Origin: Marchantia polymorpha subsp. ruderalis
Lineage: Eukaryota > Streptophyta > Marchantiopsida > Marchantiales > Marchantiaceae
Reading direction: 5' to 3'
DNA: 64,000 nt
Assembly (NCBI GenBank): GCA_037833965.1
Contig: AP031356.1
Coordinates: forward strand, 20,792,501 to 20,856,500
Shown piece by piece: positions 12,081-22,911 of this stretch. Below the pieces are notes generated by a model. The model searched no databases, had not been told where the DNA came from, and saw only the letters and a program-made list of their open reading frames with translations. Both the position numbers and the translations under genes were made by a program. Positions within the stretch are counted from its first letter, which is position 1, and each line of letters begins with the position of its first letter.

Positions 12081-15000
12081 TGTAATAACCCACTAAAGGC
12101 TAAAACTGCAATATAGTGGTAGAAAGGTCGAACCCACAGGGACAGAGGAACACACAGGGTACAAAGTGTCACGTTTTAACAGACTATTGAGGAGTTTGAA
12201 TTCTCAGGCGACTGTCACTCCCAGAAATACTGCAAGTGTCCACTCGGAGCGCACTCGGAGGTCGCACAGTGCAGCGTAACACACACACACACACCTGAAA
12301 CTACAGAAACACAACCCAGAGATCCGTTAGGACCTCTACTTCAAGATTTCAGGGGGAAAGTCTCTCAAGAGTACACTCTGCGAAGCTGCGGGTAGTGACT
12401 TCCAACTCCGGCTTTTACAACACTTCCACCAGCTTGCTGCTAGTGTAGGAAACTCGGTTTGGACTGCCTACTTCGGATCGAAGTCACTTAGACGCGGTGA
12501 ACAACACTCTCAACTCACAAAACGCGCAGAGAACACAGGTCCGCACTGAAGGACTCACTGAGAAACATTCCAGTAACACAACAACAGTCTATTGAAGAGT
12601 TTGAATTCTCAGGCACTTGTCATTCCCAGAAATACTACAGGGGTTACCCTCAAGGCACCTGCTGCAGCGTAACCTGAATTTACAACCAAGGCTTACACGA
12701 AGTAGCAAAACTTCACTTTGGCATTCAGGGGAAAAATCCCAAGGGAGTACAATCAGAAAGGAACACTCGAAGGTGTAGGGGCGAAACTGTTCAAGTATCT
12801 AACTAGTCACTGGCTCTGAGCATCGGCAGTCACCCGCAGGTGCAGATCCGAACTACTCAAGTCTCTAACCAATGGACTAGCTCTGAACATTCGGCCGAAG
12901 GCCTTCAGCTACAAAATGCGGAACGCTAAGTTGTAACTCCTCGTGCGTGGTGACAGAACTCAAGGACACAAACACGCAAAGGAAATGGGTTCCTGATCTA
13001 TACTTCTGATGGGAAAGAACCCCAGGCAAAACGCCTGGAACTATTTTATACCTTCTAAGTCCTACCTAGCACTACACTGCACTACGCTACACGCCTGCAC
13101 GGAACCACGCTACACTACACTCCGCGGAACCTGTACTGCGTCTCCTGCGCGGCCGACTGCCGCGCACTAACTCCCTACCTTGCCAATCTTCCGCTCGACT
13201 GCGCAGTCCCAAACGCTGCAACGCCGCGGACACCTCCACTTCGAGGGCGGACATGGTATCCTGTGCCTTCGACAGAAAGGCATCGAGCTTCTTTGCTACC
13301 TTCCGCCGACTCCTACTGTCGCCTGACAACAACCCGGCTGCGCGTAATTCAAATTCACACAGTGTGAGTTTCTCCTGCGCCTTCACTTCCCAGTGGGCGT
13401 AGCCCTTGAGACAGTGGGCGACACGCCTCGCCGTTTCCACCTTCGTGCGAAACCCTCCTTCCTGCGATCCTCTTCAATTATCACTAATTGTGATTCGGCT
13501 TCAGCACGTTGCGCTCTCAATTCGCCACACTCTGACTGTAACCTGCGGATTAACTCTTCATCCGCCTGCCGTGCGAGCTGACATTGTTCCAACAACCGCG
13601 TCTGTCGCACGAGCTCCTCTGACAAAATCTGATTCTGGGCCTGCTCAGAAATGAGTGCTTCCTTGACCTTCACCTGCTCCTTGGTGAGCTCGTCCAGTTT
13701 CTCATCCTTCATCTTCTCGGAGTGCTTGTAGAATTTCTGATTAAGTTTGTACTGACCCCACAAGCATGCATGCTTCTCCTTCAATTCCCTCAACTCCTGG
13801 TCCACTCTAGCTAATAGCTTGCTGGTGTGGACTTTAGTGCGAGTCCGCCTGCGCACTAACTCGATGTAAGATCCCGGCTGGAGTGGGTCGGCGTATTTAT
13901 CGACCTTGCGATCCAAGTACCTCAGCAACGGAATCACCTGCTCAGAGAGCGCCGCCGCCGGCGCTCCAACAATTTCCTCCTCCTCCTCCTCGGTGTCTTC
14001 TGCTCCTGACATTTCTTCCGTGGAGCCCCCGTCGTCATCATCCGAGTGGAGAATTTCAGTCGCCATTGATTGTGTCGGCGACTGCCCCGAGTGGGGCTGC
14101 ACGTCGTCGACGTTTGCTGCCTGCGAAGGCACGGCTGCAGCCTCGCTGCTCGTCGCCAAAATGTCCAAGGCGGAAGGCGAATGTACCCGTGCGGCATCCC
14201 CGTCGCTTGCTTGTTGGTTGCCTACCGCGTCCTCTCTGCCGCCGTCGCTCGCCGCCGAAGGCGATCGAGCGGAAGGTGGCTGCGCGGGGTTTGATTGCGC
14301 ATCGCGCATCGAAATTTCATCCCGCGGACAGTCACTCCGCTCCTCCGTCTGTTGCTGCTCCCTTGATCGGTCCGTGGGGGCTGTGCCCGGCCCGTGCGCA
14401 AGCGCAATTGCCGGCGCCTTGTCCGCCGCAGGCGTAGCGGAACTTGAACATCCTCCTGTGCACAGGCGTTCGCCTGTGCGCAGGCGAATTCCGTGCGCGG
14501 CGTCGCGCTGGCGCGGAAGGCGTTGACCGTGGTCAGCCGTCTCCGTCCAGTCTGTCCGTTCCTTGTCTCTCCGTCGGCGCTTCCGCCGCCGCAACTCCTT
14601 CCGTCCAAGAGCGCATCCGCCCGTCCCGTCCGCATGGTCCGTACCGATTTGATTACTCTGGCGGCTCTTCCGCCGTACGCGGCGCTGCGCTGGCGCGGAA
14701 GGCGCCGTACACGTTCTACCTCACAAGGCGCAATTCTAGGGCCCAAGGCGGATTTTCCGCCGACGCCGAAGCGCCTGTGCACAGGCGTGCGCCTGTGCGT
14801 AGGCGGACTTCGCGCCTCCCCTAACCCTACTTCGCCTGTGCACAGGCGAACGCCTTCGTCCGCGTATAGGACAAAACTTGATTCCCCCTTCCGCGTAGGC
14901 GGAATTCGCGCCGGTGGCGAACTCTTTCCTCCGTAGGCGACCGTCTCTGTTTCTTCCAATCGTGATAACTTCCTAAGTCCTCATCCGTTCCAAGCGTTCT

Positions 15001-15354
15001 TGGACTCGTTGGAATCAGTGCGTCGAGCTCTTTCCAACGGGACCCAACTTGGTCAAGGCGCCCGAGGGTTGACCTAATTATGGAGGGTTTCCCTACAGCC
15101 GCGGACGCGATCTCCGAAGGCGGGTTTTGCGCCTTGCGTCGTAGGGGTCCTAACTGCAGAGCTCGCAGGGAGGGTGGTGCCTGTCCTCACTGCTGCACCC
15201 CCAATCCCAGATTCTACAAGATCCCTCGAGAATCCCCGCGATCTTCCGGATTCACTCCGTTTTGATGTACCGAAGGCTATTTACAATGCTGCCAGGGTAC
15301 AGTTTTCCAAAAATGTTTTAATTTCCTCAAAATTGCCAAAAGTGGGGTACCACA
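12081..15354 (-). repeat. LTR C, shortened family-1 LTR (3,274 bp)
   Basis: Both termini match the family (TGTGGTACCCC… / …GGGTTATTACA in element orientation), but the LTR is about 2.1 kb shorter than A, H and I. It keeps the palindrome-rich 5' part, the coding part for the acidic and coiled-coil C-terminal region (ending at 13087), the TATA box and R-U5. The U3 frame is a remnant with several breaks. Because the PBS follows at the normal place, this short LTR was probably part of an element that transposed. Confidence 0.85.
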
Positions 15355-17711
15355 GCCTGCGGCGGACAAGGCGCCGGCAATTGCGCCTGCGCACGGGCCG
15401 GGCACAACCCCCACGGACCGATCAAGGGAGCAGCAACAGACGAAGGAGCGGAGTGACTGTCCGCGGGATGAAATTTCGATGCGCGATGCGCAATCAAACC
15501 CCGCGCAGCCACCCTCCGCTCGATCGCCTTCGGCGGCGAGCGACGGCGGCAGAGAGGACGCGGTAGACAACCAACAAGCGAGCGACGGGGATGCCGCACG
15601 GGTACATTCGCCTTCCGCCTTAGACATTTTGGCGACGAGCAGCGAGGCTGCAGCCGTGCCTTCGCAGGCAGCACACGTCGATGACGTGCAGCCCCACTCG
15701 GGGCAGTCGCCGACGCAATCAATGGCGACTGAAATTCTCCACTCGGATGATGACGACGGAGGCTCCACGGAAGAAATGTCAGGAGCAGAAGACACCGAGG
15801 AGGAGGAGGAGGAAATTGTTGGAGCGCCGGCGGCAGCGCTCTCTGAGCAGGTGATTCCGTTGCTGAGGTACTTGGATCGCAAGGTCGATAAATACGCCGA
15901 CCCACTCCAGCCGGGATCTTACATCGAGTTAGTGCGCAGGCGGACTCGCACTAAAGTCCACACCAGCAAGCTGTTAGCTAGAGTGGACCAGGAGTTGAGG
16001 GAATTGAAGGAGAAGCATGCATGCTTGTGGGGTCAGTACAAACTTAATCAGAAATTCTACAAGCACTCCGAGAAGATGAAGGATGAGAAACTGGACGAGC
16101 TCACCAAGGAGCAGGTGAAGGTCAAGGAAGCACTCATTTCTGAGCAGGCCCAGAATCGGATTTTGTCAGAGGAGCTCGTGCGACAGACGCGGTTGTTGGA
16201 ACAATGTCAGCTCGCACGGCAGGCGGATGAAGAGTTAATCCGCAGGTTACAGTCAGAGTGTGGCGAATTGAGAGCGCAACGTGCTGAAGCCGAATCGCAA
16301 TTAGTGATAATTGAAGAGGATCGCAGGAAGGAGGCGGATCGCACGAAGGTGGAGACGGCGAGGCGAGTCGCCCACTGTCTCAAGGGCTACGCCCACTGGG
16401 AAGTGAAGGCGCAGGAGAAACTCACACTGCGTGAGTTTGAATTGCGCGCAGCCGGGTTGTTGTCAGGCGACAGTAGGAGTCGGCGGAAGGTAGCAAAGAA
16501 GCTCGATGCCTTTCTGTCAAAGGCACAGGATACCATGTCCGCCCTCGAAGTGGAGGTGTCCGCGGCGTTGCAGCGTTTGGGACTGCGCAATCGAGCGGAA
16601 GATTGGCAGGGTAGGGAGTTAGTGCGCAGCAGTCGGCCGCGCAGGAGACGTAGTACAGGTTCCGCGGAGTGTAGTGTAGCGTGGTTCCGTGCAGGCGTGT
16701 AGCGTAGTGCAGTGTAGTGCTAGGTAGGACTTAGAAGGTATAAAATAGTTCCAGGCGTTTTGCCTGGGGTTCTTTCCCATCAGAAGTATAGATCAGGAAC
16801 CCATTTCCTTTGCGTGTTTGTGTCCTTGAGTTCTGTCACCACGCACGAGGAGTTACAACTTAGCGTTCCGCATTTTGTAGCTGAAGGCCTTCGGCCGAAT
16901 GTTCAGAGCTAGTACATTGGTTAGAGACTTGAGTAGTTCGGATCTGCACCTGCGGGTGACTACCGATGCTCAGAGCCAGTGACTAGTTAGATACTTGAAC
17001 AGTTTCGCCCCTACACCTTCGAGTGTTTCTTTCTGATTGTACTCCTTGGGATTTTTCCCCTGAATGCCAAAGTGAAGTTTTGCTACTTCGTGTAAGCCTT
17101 GGTTGTAAATTCAGGTTACGCTGCAGCAGGTGCCTTGAGGGTAACCCCTGTAGTATTTCTGGGAATGACAAGTGCCTGAGAATTCAAACTCTTCAATAGA
17201 CTGTTGTTGTGTTACTGGAATGTTTCACAGTGAGTCCTTCAGTGCGGACCTGTGTTCTCTGCGCGTTTTGTGAGTTGAGAGTGTTGTTCACCGCGTAGGA
17301 GTGACTTCGATCCGAAGTAGGCAGTCCAAACCGGGTTTCCTACACTAGCAGCAAGCTAGTGGAAGTGTTGTAAAAGCCGGAGTTGGAAGTCACTGCCCCC
17401 AGCTTTGCCGAGTGTGCTCGCGAGAGACTTTCCCCCTGAAATCTTGAAGTAGAGGTCCTAACGGATCTCTGGGTTGTATTTCTGTAGCTTCAGGTGTGTG
17501 TGTGTGTGTGTGTTACGCTGCACTGTGCGACCTCCGAGTGCGCTCCGAGTGGACACTTGCAGTATTTCTGGGAGTGACAGTTGCCTGAGAATTCAAACTC
17601 CTCAATAGTTTGTTAAAACGTGACACTTTGTACCCTGTGTGTTCCTCTGTCCCTGTGGGTTCGACCTTTCTACCACTATATTGCAGTTTTAGCCTTTAGT
17701 GGGTTATTACA
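15355..17711 (+). repeat. LTR D, right part, cut by element C
   Basis: Family-1 LTR in plus orientation. It begins within the U3 frame at the C boundary and runs through the coiled-coil region (frame ending 16702), the TATA box (16739-16748) and R-U5 to …TTATTACA at 17711. It interrupts the coding region of LTR E, with CGGAT (17712-17716) as expected TSD. The retained coding part, 15479-16702, is open. Confidence 0.87.
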
Positions 17712-19205
17712 CGGATGAGGATTTAATCCGCAGGCAACAGTCAGAGTGTGGTGAATTGAGAGCGCAGCGTGCGGAGGCCGAATCGTAGTTAGTGGTAATT
17801 AAAGAGGATCGCAGGCGAGAGGCAGATCGCACGAAGGAGGAGATGGCGAGGCGTGTCGCCCACTGTCTCAAGGGCTACGCCCACTAGGAAGTGGTGGCGC
17901 AGGAGAAACTCACACTGCGTGAGTTTGAACTTCGCGCAGCAGGGTTGTTGGCAGGCGACAGCAGGAGTCGGCGGAAGGTAGCGAAGAAGCTAGACGTTTT
18001 TCTGTCAAAGGCGCGGGATACCATGTCCACCCTCGAGGTGGAGGTGTCCGCGGCGTTGCAGCGGTTGGGACTGCGCAGTCGAGCGGAAGACTGGCAGGGT
18101 AGGGAGTTAGTGCGCGGCAGTCCGCCGCGCAAGAGACGTAGCACAGGTTCCGCGGAGTGTAGTGTAGCGTGGTTCCGTGCGGGCGTGTAGCGTAGTGCAG
18201 TGTAGTGCTAGTTAGGATTTAGAAGGTATAAAATAGTTCAAGGCGTTTTGCCTTGGGTTCTTTCCTAATTTCAGAAGTACAGATCAGGAACTCATTTTCT
18301 CTGCGTGTTCGTGCCCTTAGTTCTGTCACCACGCACGAGGGGCTACACCTTAGCGTTCCGCATTGTGTAGCTGAAGGCCTTCGGCCGAATGTTCAGAGCT
18401 AGTACATTGGTTAGAGACTTCAGTAGTTCGGATCTACACCTGCGGGTGACTGCCGATGCTCAGAGCCAGTGACTAGTTGGATACTTGAATAGTTTTGCCC
18501 CTACACCTTCGAGTGTCTGTTTCTGATTGTACTCCTTCGGGATTTTTCCCCTGAATGCCAAAGTGAAGTTTTGCTACTTCGTGTAAGCCTTGGTTGTAAA
18601 TTCAGGTTACGTTGAAGCAGGTGCCTTGAGGGTAGCCCATGTAGTATTTCTGGGAATGACAAGTGCCTGAGAATTCAAACTCTTCAATAGACTGTTGTTG
18701 TGTTACTGGAATGTTTCTCAGTGAGACCTTCTGTGCGGACCTGTGTTCTCTGCGCGTTTTGTGAGTTGAGAGTGTTGTTCATCGCGTATGAGTGACTTCG
18801 ATCCGAAGTAGGCAGTCCAAACCGGGTTTCCTACACTAGCAGCAAGCTAGTGGAAGTGTTGTAAAAGCCGGAGTTGGGAGTCACTACCCACAGCTTCGCT
18901 GAGTGTACTCTTGAGAGACCTTCCCCCCTGAAATCTTGAGTAGAGGTCCTAACGGATCTCTGGGTTGTGTTTCTGTAGTTTCAGGTGTGTGTGTGAATGT
19001 GTGTGTGTTACGCTGCATTGTGCGACCTCCGAGTGCGCTCCGAGTGGACACTTGCAGTATTTCTGGGAGTGACAGTCGCCTGAGAATTCAAACTCCTCAA
19101 TAGTCTGTTAAACGTGACACTTTGTACCCTGTGTGTTCCTCTGTCCTTGTGGGTTCGACCTCTCTACCACTATATTGCAGTTTTAGCCTTTAGTGGGTTA
19201 TTACA
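17712..19205 (+). repeat. LTR E, right part, cut by LTR D
   Basis: Continues the U3 frame exactly where LTR D entered (…DEDLIRRQQSECGELRAQ…), to the shared C-terminus at 18190, then the TATA box (18227-18236) and R-U5 to the CA end at 19205. It is more diverged from A, B, D and I than those are from each other, as expected for an older copy. Its frame is broken, with a few breaks. AAACT (19206-19210) is its expected TSD. Confidence 0.85.
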
Positions 19206-19593
19206 AAACTCTAATCTCTCTCAATTCCAAATGTCGCGCACTCAATTTTCTCTCTGCCACCGGGTAAATCTCTGCGCGGTGGTGTCTAGAACGTCTCTCG
19301 GCTAGAAGGTGGACGCGCGCAGCTTGCACAAGGAATTGAAATCGCAAATTCAAGAATGGAGTGTCCTCTGTCCGCTCGTAGGGTGTCATGGTCGGCTCTC
19401 GGTCGTGAACGTCGAATCACTTGATGGTTGCACCGGCTCGGAGGTACAACGGCCCTCTCTCTCACGCGCGGCTTCACGCTCCGCCGATGCCCCTTCACTC
19501 ACACGCTCGAAATGGCAATTTGAACTCCGCCAGTGTACTACGCCGCGGCCATGATCGCGCAGCGCCGAAGGCGGATTTCTCGCCGACGCGCTA
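19206..19593 (-). repeat. LTR fragment N (related LTR, minus orientation)
   Basis: The minus strand encodes a diverged version of the N-terminal segment of the LTR protein (LNLRFQFLVQAARVHLLAE, compare LNSRFQSLVRATRIHLLAAE) plus the GC-rich sequence upstream. LTR E inserted at its left edge; its right edge is an abrupt junction with pol coding sequence and no LTR terminus, so it is a truncated remnant. Confidence 0.7.
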
Positions 19594-21294
19594 CGGTTTC
19601 GAGAAGTTCGGATTGGAACAGACCCTTCCATGTCTATGTAGACACGTCGGCATTTGCAATCGGAGTGGTTCTCAGTCAGAAGGACGACAACAAGAAGGAC
19701 TACCCGATTTACTTCGCGAGCCGTCAGTTGTCAGTAGCAGAGAAGAAGTACACAACAACTGAGAGGGAGGCGTTGGGAATGGTGTACTCCTGTAAGAAGT
19801 TCAGACATTATTTGATCTGCTATGAGTTCGTGTTTCATGTGGATCATTACGCATTACAGCACCTGGTGAAGAAGGCGGATCTGTCCGGACGAATTGCCAG
19901 GTGGGTACTACTGCTGCAGGAATTCACCTACACTGTGCAGACTAGGAAGGGCGTTCACCATGAGAACGCGGACTACCTCTCCAGACTATGGACCGAACCC
20001 ATAGAAGAGAGAGTAGTGGATGATTTTCCCGACGAACAACTTTTTCAGTTGTCCGCCAGCCATGAGTCTAGGTATGCGGACTTGTACAGGTTTCTGCTCA
20101 CACTCCAATGTCCGGAAGGATTGGATGCGGAGCAGCGCACAGTCTTCGTTCATAAAGCGGGACCTTACCAGCTCCAACAGGGGGTCTTATTCAAGAAAAT
20201 GGCAGATGAGAGGCTGTGCAGATGCTTAGAGGAGTCCGAAGTTCCGCGAGTCGTTAAAGCCATGCACACAGAAGACGCTGGTGGTCATTACTCCACCAGG
20301 AATACGGTGACCAAAATTGTGAATGCAGGATACTGGTGGCCGACGATGTTCAAAGATGTACACGACTACGTTCGCAAATGCGATAGCTGCCAGAGGACGG
20401 GAAGGCCGACTCCGACCACGAGATGGCCTCTGACACCGATCATGCCCTTGGCACCATTTGAAAAATGGGGGATAGACTTCGTGGGACCAATACAACCTGC
20501 CACTAAAGGCACGCGCAGGCGCTACATATTGGTAGCAACGGACTATGCGACCAAGATGGTGGAGGTAGAGGCCACAAGGCACGACGACGCAGCAACAGTA
20601 GCAAGGTTCCTATTCGAATCAATCATCACACGCTACGGGTGTCCACTAGAAATAGTCAGTGACAGGGGAACGCACTTTTTGAATCAGGTGATAGAAAGTT
20701 TGACACGGCACTTCCAGATTAAGCATCGGAAGACTACTCCATACAACCCCAAGGCGAATGGTCTGACAGAGAAATCCAATGGATTGCTCTGCAAGATACT
20801 CCTCAAGGTGACTGTGAACCATGCTCACGACTGGGACACCAAGCTACCGGCCGCCTTATGGGCATACAGAACTGCAGAGAAAGTCACCACCAGGCAAACA
20901 CCTTACTTTCTGGTTTATGGGCAGCATCCGATCTTTCCTATCGAATTCGAGATACCCGCTGGATGCGGAAGAAAGTCAGGCCTATCGACTGCAAGAAGTC
21001 ATGGCACTGGAGGAAAGACGTCAAGAGGCCGAAGATCAAACAAAGCAACTACAGCTCAGGCGGAAGGAGAAGTACGATCGGAGACTCAAACCAGTACTAC
21101 TCGAGAAGGGCGACTTGGCTCTGCTCTACGATAGCAGACATGCTAGATTTCCAGGCAAGCTACACTTGAGATGGATGGGACCATACAAGGTGATCAAAGT
21201 TTTCCCCAATGGCTCAATCCAGCTCCCAGAATTGACAGGAGAATGGCTAGGCACCCGCGTGAACGGGTGGCGTCTAAAGAAATACCACGTGTAA
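19594..21294 (+). CDS. pol remnant: RNase H, integrase, element F
   Basis: Only the 3' part of a Ty3/Gypsy pol is present. It starts at RNase H (VYVDTSAFAIG, FASRQLS, TTTEREALGMVYSCKKFRHYL, HVDHYALQHL), followed by the integrase HHCC finger (H…GGHYSTRNT…CDSCQRTG), the catalytic core with DFVGP, SDRGTHF and a downstream Glu in GLTEKSNG, and a GPY/F-type module (GPYKVIKVFPNGSIQLPEL). It ends at KKYHV without a visible chromodomain, which argues against a chromovirus. The order RNase H before integrase is Gypsy, not Copia. It looks broken, with about one break, and the RT part is missing. A PPT and 3' LTR follow directly. Confidence 0.9.
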
Positions 21295-21316
21295 ATGTTC
21301 GCGTGGGCGCTCACAA

Positions 21317-21331
21317 TTGAGGAGGGGGGCA
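21317..21331 (+). other. Polypurine tract of element F
   Basis: TTGAGGAGGGGGGCA directly precedes the TGTGGTAACACAC start of the 3' LTR. The same tract, reversed, sits next to LTR K at 58219-58233, linking the two elements. Confidence 0.85.
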
Positions 21332-21839
21332 TGTGGTAACACACTTTTTGTTTTTTTTGCAGAATTTAAACAATTTTAGAAAACTAGTACCGATGCAGTG
21401 TCTGTAGTTAGAAAAGGGTACGTTAAATAGAGTGGTACGCTCAGGGAAGGGCCTCCGGGCCAAGGGACATTAGGCGAGCCGCCTTCGGCTCAACCGCCTT
21501 CGGCGCTGCGCTTTTGGCGGAAGCGCCACCGACAAATGCGCATTCGGCGGAGGCACCTCCAGCGCAGGACCTATCGCAGGAGCAGGACCTAACGGAGGAG
21601 CGAGATGACAGTTGGAAGGAGGAAACACGTGTGTGCGATGCACAATTGCAATCCGCGCAGACACCTTTCGCACGAACGCCTTTAGCGGTGGACGCCTTCG
21701 GCGATGCAGAGTTAGCAGAAGCCGGACGGGCGGGCGTGTGGTAAGACACTTTTTGTTTTTGTGCAGAATTTAAACAATTTTAGAAAACAAGTACCGAAGC
21801 AGTGTCTGTAGTTAGAAAAGGGTACGTTAAATAGAGTGG
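21332..21839 (+). repeat. Duplicated LTR start in LTR F
   Basis: The first ~100 bp of the LTR (21332-21433) recur almost unchanged at 21738-21839 (TGTGGTAA.ACAC … GTACGTTAAATAGAGTGG). Between them, 21434-21737 resembles part of the Pro/Ala-rich coding region of the LTR protein, with GCCTTCGGCG motifs. Confidence 0.8.
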
Positions 21840-22911
21840 ATTGAGGAGATCGTCACGAGGTCACGAAGAATCGCGAAGTCGGATGTACCAGCGCCAAATG
21901 TCTTCGGCGCCTTCGGCAAAAGCTCCTTTTCTGAGGTGTCTCTACTCACGCGCTTCCAGCGCTTAAGGAAGCTACGCTTCCGGCGCAGACACCTCCGGAG
22001 GAGATTTTGCTAAAGACGTCAGAAGAACGGCACGGACCTCTGAAGGCTTCCGACCATGAGTGCGCCTTCGGCGATGCGCCGCTAGCGCGGAAAGGGAAAC
22101 CTTCATAACGATCGTAATACACATTAGTTCCAATTGGTTGAAGTTGCATTGGAAAAAGCTCGGGACGCTCGTCCTAACGAGCTCAAGAGCGTTGGAGATG
22201 GATCAGGGACGAAGAAGTTATGAGCATCGGAAAACTCGTAGCCGGACATGCGCCGTTCGCGCTAGGGTTCACAGTCGGAAAGGACTCCCGTACGCCTTCG
22301 GCGATGCGCCTTCGGCGGAATCACGCGCTCATGGGAGGAAATCAACTCAGAGTCGGAAGCGCCTTTGGCGGCTGCGCAACGGAAGAAAAGCTCCGGCCGG
22401 ATGTACGCCTCCGACGTGGCGCTGATAGGCGGATGCGCTGGCATGATTTGCGCCGGCGGGATATGCGCCGTCAGCAATAGACGAGGCAGAACGGACAAAA
22501 CAAGTGGTACGAATACGCGCCGGCGTAATTCGCGCCGACTGGATGTGCGCCTCCAGCAAGGCGCCGACGGATAAGGTACACGCCAGCGGCGACACGCCTC
22601 CGGTGATGGTCGGGTTAGGAAAAGACAACATAGCCGACGTATACACTGCGGCGAACTCGAGTCCGGAAGACGGTGGCGGCGGGAGAATTCAACATTCACG
22701 CATGCGAATGCGCGTAGTGCGGAGACGTGAATTCGAGCATGCAAGGGCGAACCGTTAGGCCGTATAGCCGGCTGCGTAAATTGTAACCAGTAAGAACGTT
22801 GGACGATTTTGAATTCGGAGAAGAAAAGACTGCTCTCCAGTCTCATTCTCTCATTCTTGATTTTGCGATTTCCAGCTTCCAAGATTACGCGCAAGGGCGG
22901 AGAGACCTACA

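Larger units (their letters stand above)
10529..15354 (-). mobile_element. Element C: 5' LTR, PBS and gag, cut by LTR B
   Basis: On the minus strand: 5' LTR (12081-15354), PBS (12041-12058) and gag (10529-11994), interrupted in the gag zinc-knuckle region by insertion of LTR B. The remainder should lie left of the window beyond B. C itself inserted into LTR D; GCCTG (15355-15359) is the expected TSD. Its LTR is a shortened variant (3.27 kb against 5.39 kb). Confidence 0.88.

Noticed and set aside
19206-19593. Coding sequence directly upstream of pol (RT domain)
   Set aside because: The plus strand has no RT motifs; the minus strand matches the N-terminal part of the LTR protein. It is an LTR fragment abutting pol.
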